A stretch of DNA of 64,000 nt from IMG/VR virus record IMGVR_UViG_3300034190_003093, positions 1 to 64,000 of that record, one strand, 5' to 3'. The stretch's first letter is position 1. Each line of letters opens with the position of its first letter. The stretch comes from a virus. Shown piece after piece: positions 55,914 through 64,000 of this stretch. The notes below the pieces were generated by a model. The model searched no databases. It saw only the letters and a program-made list of their open reading frames with translations, and was not told the origin of the DNA. The position numbers and the translations under genes were made by a program.

Positions 55914-58199
55914 ATGCAATTAAATCCAGAAATTGAGTCAATTCTCATTGATGCAACTAAACTTGCACACAACAAAGATCATGCATATGTAACAATTGAA
56001 CACTTGTGCCTGTCACTATTGCGTCATCCTCCTTTTTGGAAATGTATTGATAAGTTTGGTGTGAGTCCTGAGGGACTTGATGAAGATCTGGAGTTTCATC
56101 TAGACAGTCTTGAGTCATTGAAACACCCAGTTGTGTCCAAGGGCAGCGAACCTAAAAAAACCAATGCATTAGAACGAGTGTTTAATCGTGCATCAACACA
56201 GGTAATGTTCGGCGGTCGGCGCACTATGACTACAATTGACTTGTGGCTTTCTATCATGGGAGAAAACAACAGCCATGCACATTACTTCATGCTCAAGCAC
56301 GGTGTACTTAAAAAAGACTTTGTAAATTTTTGGCAAGAACATTACCAAGGAAAAGGGGAAAGTGGCATGGCGCACGAACAAGCCAATACTATCCTTAAAG
56401 AACACTGTACTAACATTACTGAATTAGCGAACAATGACAAGCTTGAACCAGTAATTGGACGTGACACAGAATTAAACGATATAATCACAGTATTAGCCAA
56501 GAAATTTAAAAGTAATGTGTTGATGGTAGGCGATCCAGGTGTAGGCAAGACTGCAATTGCCGAAGGACTAGCCACTATGATCAAAGACAATAGAACACCT
56601 GAATTTCTTCAAGGATTTGAAGTATGGGGATTGGAAATTGGTAGTTTGCTTGCTGGTTCGAAGTATCGAGGAGACTTTGAAGAAAAGCTGAAAGATGTTA
56701 TTGCTGCACTTGAATCAAAGAAAAACTGTATTTTGTTTATCGACGAAGCACACACTATGAAAGGTGCTGGTAGCGGCAGCGGTAGCAGTCTCGACTTTGC
56801 TAATATGATCAAGCCAGCAATTACTAAAGGTAATATTAAAGTGATTGCAAGTACTACCTGGGAAGAATTCTACGAAAGCTTTGAGCAAGATCGTGCACTG
56901 ATGCGAAGATTCTATAGAGTCAGCATCGACGAGCCAGACACAAAAACAACAATTAAAATCTTACAAGGGTTGCAGTCAAGGTTTGAAGACTTTCACAACG
57001 TAGCAATACACCCAGACGCAATTATTAAAGCTGTTGATTTGGCTACTCGCTACATGAATGATAAGAAAAATCCTGACAAAAGCATTGACTTGATTGATGC
57101 TGCATGTGCAGTTGAACGTGTAAAAGACATATCAGGACTTGTAGTAACCGAATCATCAATCGAAACGCAGGTAGCAAGAGTTGCTAATATACCAGAAACT
57201 AAAATTGCTGGCGATATGAGTAATAAAATTCTCGAACTTAATTCGCATATTAAACAAAAACTATTTGGCCAAGACCATGTAGTTGATGAAGTATTAGACA
57301 GGCTTTATGTTAACTATGCCGGAATCGGTGCACTTAATCGTCCAATGGGAGCATATTTGTTTCTAGGCCCAACCGGCACAGGTAAAACTGAGTTTGCTAA
57401 ATTAATTAGTAACAACCTAGACATGGAATTGTTGCGTTACGATATGAGTGAATACCAAGACAAGCACACAGTTAGTAGTTTACTTGGTGCACCTCCTGGC
57501 TTCGTTGGGTATGATGACAGCAATCTTGGTGGCGGAAAGCTCATTAGTGATGTGAGTAAGAATCCATACAGTGTGTTGTTGTTTGATGAAATCGAAAAGG
57601 CACACCCAGATGTGTCAAACATCTTCTTGCAAATGATGGACGAAGGTAAAATTTCAGGCGCTAATGGTAAAACTATTGATATTAAAAACTGCATTATCAT
57701 TATGACTTCGAACTTGGGTGCACGTGATAACGAAAACAACAACATTGGGTTTGGGCAAGACTTAAACAAAACAGGCAGTGAAGATAAAGCAGTCAAGGAC
57801 TATTTCAAGCCAGAACTAAGAAATAGGTTGGATCTTATTGTTAAATTCAAGCCATTGGAAAAACTAGCAATCAAGAAAATTGTTACCAAGTTTGCCAACG
57901 AGTTGCGAGTTAGCCTTAATGATAAAAACATCAACCTCATACTATCTGAACAATTAACCAATCACTTGGTAGAAGTTGGTTACGATCCATTAATGGGTGC
58001 TCGTCCACTAGGGCGTAAAATAGATGAACTGATCAAAGTACCATTGAGTAAGAAAATTTTGTTTCAAAAACTAAAAAATTGTCATGTCACAGCTGATTTA
58101 CTTGACGGCAAGGTTGTTCTTACCAGCAAACCTAAAACTAATGTCAGTGCTGAAGTAAATGAGAACGGTGTAGTAGTTGTAAAGGATGACGATGCTTGA
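55914..58199 (+). CDS. clpA: ClpA-like AAA+ unfoldase
   Basis: 761 aa, the size of ClpA. N-terminal Clp repeat region, first Walker A GDPGVGKTA (about 205) with Walker B FIDEAH, second Walker A GPTGTGKTE (about 484) with LFDEIEKAHP. No long M-domain coiled coil, so ClpA rather than ClpB/C. An IGFG segment after NNN may be the ClpP-binding loop. It could redirect host ClpP or remodel proteins alone. Late promoter. Confidence 0.92.
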   Translation: MQLNPEIESILIDATKLAHNKDHAYVTIEHLCLSLLRHPPFWKCIDKFGVSPEGLDEDLEFHLDSLESLKHPVVSKGSEPKKTNALERVFNRASTQVMFGGRRTMTTIDLWLSIMGENNSHAHYFMLKHGVLKKDFVNFWQEHYQGKGESGMAHEQANTILKEHCTNITELANNDKLEPVIGRDTELNDIITVLAKKFKSNVLMVGDPGVGKTAIAEGLATMIKDNRTPEFLQGFEVWGLEIGSLLAGSKYRGDFEEKLKDVIAALESKKNCILFIDEAHTMKGAGSGSGSSLDFANMIKPAITKGNIKVIASTTWEEFYESFEQDRALMRRFYRVSIDEPDTKTTIKILQGLQSRFEDFHNVAIHPDAIIKAVDLATRYMNDKKNPDKSIDLIDAACAVERVKDISGLVVTESSIETQVARVANIPETKIAGDMSNKILELNSHIKQKLFGQDHVVDEVLDRLYVNYAGIGALNRPMGAYLFLGPTGTGKTEFAKLISNNLDMELLRYDMSEYQDKHTVSSLLGAPPGFVGYDDSNLGGGKLISDVSKNPYSVLLFDEIEKAHPDVSNIFLQMMDEGKISGANGKTIDIKNCIIIMTSNLGARDNENNNIGFGQDLNKTGSEDKAVKDYFKPELRNRLDLIVKFKPLEKLAIKKIVTKFANELRVSLNDKNINLILSEQLTNHLVEVGYDPLMGARPLGRKIDELIKVPLSKKILFQKLKNCHVTADLLDGKVVLTSKPKTNVSAEVNENGVVVVKDDDA

Positions 58200-58869
58200 A
58201 TCTAACTTAGTTCCTCGTTCTAGTTTATACTACAGTAAATATGAGTATGCAATAGGGTTTTATATGCCCGATGTTCATATGGTACGCCACAAATCTCACA
58301 ATCAAATTGATTCAATTTTTAAGAATCGAGAAGACAGAGAATACAGGACAGATTTTCGTTCCTGGAAGTCGTTGTACAGTGCCGGTTTAGATTTGTACGG
58401 ACCCACTGGCGACATTTATCAACTACACGAATTCCTATACTTTATTGAAAATATAAACACAGAGTATAAAATAATAACACAGCGCCATCACGGGCACTTG
58501 TATACAAACGACACAAATCTTTTCCAAGAAGTTAGTGCACTAGAATATCTTAGAATAACAAGTTACAATAAAGTTGACCCAAGACCCGCAGGGACCCTTG
58601 AATTAAAAAATCCAAAACATGACTACAGAACTTATTTTAAAAACAAGCGTATAAGCAATGATGAAAAAGAACAACTAACTAAATTTCTTCTCAATCAAAG
58701 TGATATACGAATAGGCCCGGGGTTGCTGCATTTTATCACACAAATGCCAAATTATCGTTATGTACAATCAAACTATTTTATAGATCACAACAACATAGGA
58801 TTGTTGACTATGATACAAATGATTTGCCCAGCTATATTGAATGAACCTCTAATGTTAATCAAGCGATAA
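58192..58869 (+). CDS. Hypothetical protein (225 aa)
   Basis: ATG 58192 chosen because AAAGG fits it; ATG 58186 is possible. Starts inside the clpA gene. Tyr/His-rich soluble protein (YYSKYEYAIGFYMPD, QRHHGHLYTN). I do not recognise the family. Confidence 0.6.
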   Translation: MLESNLVPRSSLYYSKYEYAIGFYMPDVHMVRHKSHNQIDSIFKNREDREYRTDFRSWKSLYSAGLDLYGPTGDIYQLHEFLYFIENINTEYKIITQRHHGHLYTNDTNLFQEVSALEYLRITSYNKVDPRPAGTLELKNPKHDYRTYFKNKRISNDEKEQLTKFLLNQSDIRIGPGLLHFITQMPNYRYVQSNYFIDHNNIGLLTMIQMICPAILNEPLMLIKR

Positions 58870-58872
58870 ATA
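58866..58872 (+). promoter_or_regulatory. Late promoter with leaderless start (ATAAATA-N5-ATG)
   Basis: ATAAATA overlapping the upstream stop, ACATT, ATG at 58878. Confidence 0.6.
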
Positions 58873-58877
58873 ACATT

Positions 58878-59057
58878 ATGGCAAAGATAAACTCAACATC
58901 TATAGCAATCACAGTAAGCGAACTAGTCAAGGATGATTCACCTGCTACGGAACTTCTCAATGATGAAATTATTGCACAACTCGAGGCAGTAATTTCGCAA
59001 CTAGCAAACGAAAACTCGCAGAGTGGTGTGCTAGTAGAAGTAATCAAAGCAGAATAA
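58878..59057 (+). CDS. Small acidic protein (59 aa)
   Basis: Helical acidic protein (MAKINSTSIAITVSELVKDD then LLNDEIIAQLEAVISQL). Predicted leaderless. Its stop precedes the next ATG by one base. Unknown. Confidence 0.55.
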   Translation: MAKINSTSIAITVSELVKDDSPATELLNDEIIAQLEAVISQLANENSQSGVLVEVIKAE

Positions 59058-59058
59058 A

Positions 59059-59418
59059 ATGAAATCCAGTAACCTTGTACTAATTCCAGAAACAGTCCAC
59101 AGTGGCACTTCAGTTATAACTGGAGAGCGACAAAAAGCAGTGGGCTATTATCAAGGACAAGGTAACAGTCAGAGTGTAAGATTTATTGCTGACGATTTTC
59201 CTGGGTTGGTGACTATACAAGCAAGTTTAGACACAGACCCAACGGTGGACAGTGAATGGTTTAATGTGTATACCTTTCCCGGCGATAGTGCTGTTGACGG
59301 ATCAACTGCGATTACTACAGATTACAGTATTACAATTTACGGGAAGTTTACTTGGTTACGTGCAATTGTTAGTCAGTTTACTGATGGCGAAATTGGGCCT
59401 ATCACGCTAAGTTATTAG
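59059..59418 (+). CDS. Small virion-like beta protein (119 aa)
   Basis: Beta-rich, aromatic (VGYYQGQGNSQSVRFIADDF, YTFPGDSAVDGST, YGKFTWLRAIVSQF). Resembles head-decoration or tail-accessory proteins in composition. Unknown family. Confidence 0.5.
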   Translation: MKSSNLVLIPETVHSGTSVITGERQKAVGYYQGQGNSQSVRFIADDFPGLVTIQASLDTDPTVDSEWFNVYTFPGDSAVDGSTAITTDYSITIYGKFTWLRAIVSQFTDGEIGPITLSY

Positions 59419-59434
59419 GAAGAATAAGAATACT

Positions 59435-60862
59435 ATGTTAAAAAAATTAGTCGTCATTCCAGGAGGGTTTCATCCGTTCCACGCAGGGCACAAAGCACTG
59501 TACGATGCAGCCGTTGAAGCGTTTCCCCGTGCTGATGTGTATATTGCTGCAACTGATGATCAAGCTGCAAGACCTTTTCCGTTTAGGCTAAAACAGCAGC
59601 TAGCGCAAATTGCTGGAATACCAAAGCATAGATTTATTCAAGTTAAATCGCCCTTTCGTCCTCAAGAAATTACACAACATTATGATCCAGCAGATACACA
59701 ACTTATTTTTGTTAGATCTGATAAAGACAGCGGCGTAACACCTCTCCCGGGTGGTGTAAAGAAAGATGGTAGCAGATCTTATTTGCAACCACTTAATAGA
59801 CGCAATCCAGAACCAATGACACAACACGGGTTTATGACTTACTTGCCAACTGTAAGCTTTGGCCCAGGCATGAGTAGTGCTACTGAGATACGTGCTAAAT
59901 GGCCAACTATGAGCGACGGTGAGAGAACCAATCTTGTTAAAAGCTTGTATGGAGATTCAAGCCCAGCAATTGTTAATAAAGCCAAAGAAATTTTTTCAAC
60001 AGTACTCGGCGATAAAACGCTGGCAACAGTCGACGAGACAATTATTGTTAACAAAGGCGACACTGTTGATATCTTGCCAAAAGGCGGGATGGGTACACAC
60101 AGTGAAACTAGTTTACAAAATAATCTCGGTAACAAGCTACGCAGTCTAGCTGACATGTTGGATTCAGGCAAGTACGAAGAACTTGAATATCACATTTATC
60201 AAAGTGGTGTAATGCAATCAATGATTGAAGCACTTGCTCAGTACAAGCGTTTTAAAGACAAAAGAGGCAATCGCCCTGTTAAGCAAGATGTTGAAATTGA
60301 TATTTCAAACGAAGAACAGCAGGTTGATGAAAATCCACTTGCATATGCAGCTCTGCGTGGCGCAGGTCATATAGCATCTAAGATGAATCCTGCTAACACG
60401 GGCATGGTTGGATCAGCACTAAGTGGTGTAGCAGCTGGTATAGCGAAAGCCGCAGGAGCAGACAAGTCACCATCATCAAGCCACACTGTGGGATCTGCAA
60501 GAACAGGTAGTGGATATGTTTCTCCCGGCGATGAGAAAAACGCACTAGATGCAATGGCAGTAGAAGATTATCTACCAGAAGAAGAACTCGTAGAGTACGT
60601 ATATCAAAGCAAACCGCTGCGTGTACTAGACAACATTTCGAGTAGAAAAGACAAACAAGCGTTTCCAATTAAATTTGATGATGGTACTACAGTTGAAGTA
60701 ACTCCAAAAGTCGCTGAAAAATTTATGTCATTGTTCCTTAGACAAAGCCCAGAGGTGCAACAAGACATTGACAAAAGAATTACTCAAAAGCGTCACTTTC
60801 TTAAAACGTTTAACATGTTGATGAAAGATGGACCTAAGACTACTCTTGTTGTCAAAGATTAA
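59435..60862 (+). CDS. Nucleotidyltransferase-domain virion-type protein (475 aa)
   Basis: Residues 1-165 are a cytidylyltransferase-like fold: GGFHPFHAGHKALYDAA with HAGH (HxGH) and MSSATEIRAKW (the SxTxIR motif). Residues 200-475 are unassigned, with a Gly/Ala-rich segment and a charged C-terminus. Such fusions occur in marine T4-like phages. Possibly acts on NMN-, pantetheine- or glycerol-type nucleotides. Confidence 0.7.
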   Translation: MLKKLVVIPGGFHPFHAGHKALYDAAVEAFPRADVYIAATDDQAARPFPFRLKQQLAQIAGIPKHRFIQVKSPFRPQEITQHYDPADTQLIFVRSDKDSGVTPLPGGVKKDGSRSYLQPLNRRNPEPMTQHGFMTYLPTVSFGPGMSSATEIRAKWPTMSDGERTNLVKSLYGDSSPAIVNKAKEIFSTVLGDKTLATVDETIIVNKGDTVDILPKGGMGTHSETSLQNNLGNKLRSLADMLDSGKYEELEYHIYQSGVMQSMIEALAQYKRFKDKRGNRPVKQDVEIDISNEEQQVDENPLAYAALRGAGHIASKMNPANTGMVGSALSGVAAGIAKAAGADKSPSSSHTVGSARTGSGYVSPGDEKNALDAMAVEDYLPEEELVEYVYQSKPLRVLDNISSRKDKQAFPIKFDDGTTVEVTPKVAEKFMSLFLRQSPEVQQDIDKRITQKRHFLKTFNMLMKDGPKTTLVVKD

Positions 60863-60886
60863 TTTAGTACTGCCTACAACCTTCCG

Positions 60887-60893
60887 TTAAATA
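60887..60893 (+). promoter_or_regulatory. Late promoter (TTAAATA)
   Basis: TTAAATACCTATATAATA: 17 bases (60888-60904) identical to the promoter at 53437-53453. GAGGAACC precedes ATG 60922. Confidence 0.6.
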
Positions 60894-60921
60894 CCTATAT
60901 AATATAACCCATGAGGAACCA

Positions 60922-61833
60922 ATGGCCGAAGATAACAACGTAGAAGACAACAACACCGATATTCAAGTTGAAACAGTCGATCCCAACAAAGTGCAAGTAA
61001 ATATTGATTTTTTACGGCAGCAAAAAGTACATATATGTATGCCATGTTATGGAGGTATGCTAACTGAATCTACTTTTATGAGTTTTATTCGATTTAGTAA
61101 TACAGCAAGGCAACTTGGACTAGATTGGACTGTTGAAACACTTACAAACGAAAGTTTGATTAGTCGTGCCAGAAATACCATGACAGCAAAGTTTCTCAAT
61201 ACAGAAAAGTCAACACACTTGATGTTTATTGATGCTGACATTGGCTGGCAACCTTGGCACTTATTGCTGTTGTTGCATCAAGACAAAGATGTTATTGGCG
61301 GTATGTATCCTCTTAAATCTCTACCAGTTAAATGGTGCGTGAATGGATTCGAAGGTGCAAAAACAGAAGATGACGGAAGACTTCAGGAAGTAAGTAAAAC
61401 AGGAACAGGCTTTTTGTTGATCAAGCGTCATGTGTTTGAAAAACTCGACAACCATCCGTCAGTTGTTCCTTTTCAAAATGACATTGGCCTCGATCCTGCA
61501 CTAAACAAACACATGAAAACCTATTTTGACACTGATGTTCGCGAAGGACGTTACTACAGCGAAGACTGGACATTCTGCGAAAACTGGCGTGATCTAGGTG
61601 GTGAAGTGTGGGTCGACAAGCGTGTGCTGTTGCAACACAGTGGTAGTTTTGTTTTTGATCATAACGAGCAAGGCAACATTTTTAAAGCACTGCAAGCCGA
61701 GATAGAACGCAATGGCCCATTGGAAGCACAAGCTACTGACGTAGGCACTATCGAATTGCCAGGCCAAGCTCCAACAGCACCAAATGGTGCTAGACTTCTT
61801 GCTAAAAACCAACAAAAAAAGAAAGCTAGCTAA
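60922..61833 (+). CDS. GT-A-fold glycosyltransferase-like protein
   Basis: 303 aa. After an acidic N-terminus, VHICMPCYGGM and ESLISRARNTMTAKFL match the nucleotide-sugar binding start; FIDADIGWQPWHL contains the DxD-like metal motif and YSEDWTFCENWRDLGG the acceptor side. Phage glycosyltransferases of this type modify capsid or tail proteins or DNA bases. Late promoter suggests virion glycosylation. Confidence 0.75.
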   Translation: MAEDNNVEDNNTDIQVETVDPNKVQVNIDFLRQQKVHICMPCYGGMLTESTFMSFIRFSNTARQLGLDWTVETLTNESLISRARNTMTAKFLNTEKSTHLMFIDADIGWQPWHLLLLLHQDKDVIGGMYPLKSLPVKWCVNGFEGAKTEDDGRLQEVSKTGTGFLLIKRHVFEKLDNHPSVVPFQNDIGLDPALNKHMKTYFDTDVREGRYYSEDWTFCENWRDLGGEVWVDKRVLLQHSGSFVFDHNEQGNIFKALQAEIERNGPLEAQATDVGTIELPGQAPTAPNGARLLAKNQQKKKAS

Positions 61834-61836
61834 AGC

Positions 61837-61843
61837 ATAAATA
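61837..61843 (+). promoter_or_regulatory. Late promoter with leaderless start (ATAAATA-N5-ATG)
   Basis: ATAAATA, CTGAC, ATG at 61849; no ribosome-binding site. Confidence 0.6.
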
Positions 61844-61848
61844 CTGAC

Positions 61849-63999
61849 ATGCGAGCATCATGGTTTGAATCTAAAGAAAAAATAACATTATGGCACAACC
61901 CTGGTTACAGGGGTGCCGACATACCTGATGAATTTATGAAGCGTTCTGCTGACAAAGATATACCATTGTCTCAGTTATACGGATTTGAATCCACAGACAA
62001 GTTGAATGCCAAAGAGCATGGAGATCAAGTTTTAAGCATTGCTGTTAAAATGAAAGCAAACATGTGGAACGGTGATCCTATTGTTGTAACCCGTACCACT
62101 GATGGTTATATGATTCTTGACGGTCACCACAGATTTGCCGCTGCAAAAAAAGCTGGGCTTGAAAGTTTGCCAGCAATTGTAGTAGATGCTAGCGAACTTG
62201 AACATCGCAACGATATTCCCAAAGCTAAAGTTGAAGAAGCAAGTGGCTACATTCCAACTAAAGCACAAGCAAAAGATCCTCGATTTAGTAGTGCACTCAC
62301 TGTTGACGTTAAGCCAGGTGAAACACAGCGCCAGGCTGCTAAACTAGGTATGAAGATTGACAAAAAGGGCAGTCCTCCACTACTGCATGCAACAGCAGCT
62401 AAAAACACCAGTGCTAACAAGGCGTATAATCTAGGGTTAGTAGAAAGTTTACAAGCAAAGTATGATGCAATTAGATCTAGCAACGTAAACGAAGAAAGCA
62501 TTAATGAAAGTGTCAACGAAGTATCTAAAGAAGAATTTGACGCTATCCGAAATGGATACGTAGATATCGAATTTGATAAGAAATGGTGGCCATTAAATAA
62601 TGATTACCCATTAATCAAACATATCGGTAAAGCTATTGGTGCAACTAGTTGGACTAGTTGGGGTAAAGTTGGGGTCCCATGGTCAACAACAGAAATGATC
62701 GGTGGTGGTGGCACGTATATGCTTAAAGGGGACTTTGGACATATACTATTAGATGCAGCAAAGAGTTATCGCCCAGAAAAAATCTTAATGTCACAAATCT
62801 CAACGTCAGAACGAGGTGCGGGCATAGGCGGTAAAGTTATGAATGCAATAAAATCATATGCAGATCAAAACAAATTACCGTTGACAGTATATAAAGTAAC
62901 TAACCGGAAGTTTTTCGACAAGTTTGAATGGTTAGAAAAAACAGGCACTGATACATACGAATACAAACTTAATGAAAGTGTTAACGAAGGTTACAAGCTA
63001 CAACTAGAACGTGATGCTGATATGATGGTGTTAAACATTACTGATACCGCAACTGGCAAGCGTACAGAAGTTCGTGGTAAGAGTGGCTATGAAAGTGGTA
63101 ACTACGATGCGAATGACAAACTACATCAGCTATTAGATAGAATTAGCAAAGCATCAAACATCTCAGACTTAATCAATGGCGAAGTTGTAGGTATCAATCC
63201 TAAGCATCCTGACGGTAAGAGTGCAAAGACTGCAACAGATACAGCATTTAACGAAGATGTAAATATAGACAACAAAGAAGGTTGGGGTGCTGTTCCTAAC
63301 AACCAAGAAGTTGACTATTTTGGCATGCGTGTTAAGATGAAACCAAGTGTGTTTTTGAAATTAGCAGAAAGCAGACGTGGTGTTCCGGCAGTTGATAAAG
63401 TAGTTGATCATATCAAAAATGGTGGTGCAATTGGAGCACCTTTTCTTATTATTAGTTACACAGAAGGCAGTACAGCAGAAATCATTGGGCATGAAGGTCG
63501 CAGCAGAATGATTGCCATACAACAAGTATTTGGCGACATTCCTGTTGAAGTACATTTATTTTTTAACAGTAACACTGTTAACCGTGCAAGACATTTAACT
63601 CCAGACATTATTGCTGATATTAACAAAGCAATGTTAAGCCAGGATGACCAAGAACTTAGTGGCCCATTTTTCACAGAAAGCATTAATGAGAAGATTACAA
63701 AGCGTACCCCAATGGGTGATGTTATTGATGATTTCTACCAAAGTGATGCTCCGCAATTCAAAGGTAAAAGTAAAGCAAAGCGTAGACAAATGGCTATTGC
63801 TGCAAAATTAGCCAAAATGGATGAAAACTTTGCAGACGGTAAAGTAAAAGGCAAAAGCAAACCGGGTCGTGTAAAAGCAGCAGGTGCAAGTTGCAACGGT
63901 AGTGTAACTGATTTACGTGCTCGTGCAAAGAAATATTCAGGCGAGCGAGCTAAGATGTATCACTGGTGTGCCAATATGAAGAGTGGAAAAAAGAAATAA
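61849..63999 (+). CDS. Multidomain ParB-fold/GNAT protein with prohead-protease-like motifs (716 aa)
   Basis: Domains in order: ParB/Srx-like with MILDGHHRFAAAKKAG (88-103); a GNAT-like domain about 225-370 with STSERGAGIGGKVMNAI; a short domain 381-450; a second ParB-like domain about 480-610 with IGHEGRSRMIAIQQV; and a basic tail with RVKAAGASCNGS and MYHWCANMKSG, seen at the C-termini of other marine phage proteins. Linkers contain SINE-S (217-221), LNE-S (374-377) and SINE-K (611-615), close to the T4 prohead-protease consensus. Predicted leaderless and late. Possibly a packaged polyprotein. Confidence 0.65.
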   Translation: MRASWFESKEKITLWHNPGYRGADIPDEFMKRSADKDIPLSQLYGFESTDKLNAKEHGDQVLSIAVKMKANMWNGDPIVVTRTTDGYMILDGHHRFAAAKKAGLESLPAIVVDASELEHRNDIPKAKVEEASGYIPTKAQAKDPRFSSALTVDVKPGETQRQAAKLGMKIDKKGSPPLLHATAAKNTSANKAYNLGLVESLQAKYDAIRSSNVNEESINESVNEVSKEEFDAIRNGYVDIEFDKKWWPLNNDYPLIKHIGKAIGATSWTSWGKVGVPWSTTEMIGGGGTYMLKGDFGHILLDAAKSYRPEKILMSQISTSERGAGIGGKVMNAIKSYADQNKLPLTVYKVTNRKFFDKFEWLEKTGTDTYEYKLNESVNEGYKLQLERDADMMVLNITDTATGKRTEVRGKSGYESGNYDANDKLHQLLDRISKASNISDLINGEVVGINPKHPDGKSAKTATDTAFNEDVNIDNKEGWGAVPNNQEVDYFGMRVKMKPSVFLKLAESRRGVPAVDKVVDHIKNGGAIGAPFLIISYTEGSTAEIIGHEGRSRMIAIQQVFGDIPVEVHLFFNSNTVNRARHLTPDIIADINKAMLSQDDQELSGPFFTESINEKITKRTPMGDVIDDFYQSDAPQFKGKSKAKRRQMAIAAKLAKMDENFADGKVKGKSKPGRVKAAGASCNGSVTDLRARAKKYSGERAKMYHWCANMKSGKKK

Positions 64000-64000
64000 T

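Overview
The window looks like part of the genome of a large marine T4-like myovirus, probably infecting a Gram-negative alphaproteobacterium-like host. Reasons: a T4-type sliding-clamp loader subunit, a gp31-like GroES co-chaperonin, PhoH, tail-fibre proteins with the N-terminal module common in marine T4-like phages, T4-type late promoters (TAAATA core; exact TATAAATA at 12941-12948 minus and 53435-53442), dense gene packing with ATGA/TAATG overlaps, and dozens of tiny ORFs. The host guess rests on a FdxA-type ferredoxin, DUF1127 proteins, a tripartite tricarboxylate transporter and a class I cytochrome c; it is inference. Capsid, terminase and DNA polymerase genes are outside the window. 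I saw no tRNA, insertion sequence, integrase or CRISPR array.

Layout. 1-4.6 kb: end of a nucleotide-sugar dehydrogenase-like gene, a 2OG-Fe(II) oxygenase, an amidinotransferase, a fibre-like virion protein and UV-damage endonuclease. 4.6-9.3 kb: standalone class 3 lipase, two exported proteins, and a 512-aa protein with a T4-like capsid-targeting N-terminus. 9.3-12.9 kb: holin-like gene, then a minus-strand operon cytochrome c - DoxX - SufE - serine hydroxymethyltransferase - two small ORFs, and a DUF1127 cluster. 13-17 kb: small early genes, SGNH hydrolase, ParB-fold protein, GIY-YIG protein. 17-22 kb (minus): second oxygenase, a P-loop remnant, TctC and TctA without TctB and bracketed by terminators, methyltransferase, sulfotransferase-like protein. 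22-28.2 kb: SleB hydrolase coupled to an outer-membrane beta-barrel, then small early genes behind near-identical promoters, plus ferredoxin and MazG. 28-31.4 kb: SGNH, capsid-targeted candidate, cupin lipoprotein, IscA. 31.4-39.8 kb: adhesion module of four tail proteins, one 1497 aa long with an internal lipase domain. 39.9-47.3 kb: DnaE fragment, histone-like protein, co-chaperonin, clamp loader, HAD proteins, class I aldolase. 47.3-50.2 kb: small early genes. 50.3-55.0 kb: PhoH, two conserved marine T4-like proteins, third SGNH, a roughly 450-base apparently structured non-coding region, and the lysis cassette (GH19 endolysin, i-spanin, embedded o-spanin). 55-64 kb: DnaJ, ClpA, nucleotidyltransferase, glycosyltransferase, and a 716-aa multidomain protein punctuated by T4-like prohead-protease motifs.

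How it fits together. Sigma-70-like promoters (TTGACA/TTGACC, 16-17 bp, TATAAT-like) drive short early genes; TAAATA promoters drive late genes. The most unusual signals are regulatory. Six genes have ATG exactly five bases after the late-promoter core, and two have ATG at the predicted +1 of a sigma-70 promoter, so eight genes should make leaderless mRNA. Two early promoters lie inside the loop of a terminator-like hairpin whose right arm is also the ribosome-binding site. Metabolic genes concentrate on Fe-S supply, electron transfer, one-carbon metabolism and carbon uptake. All functional calls are from reading translated sequence; no database search was run.
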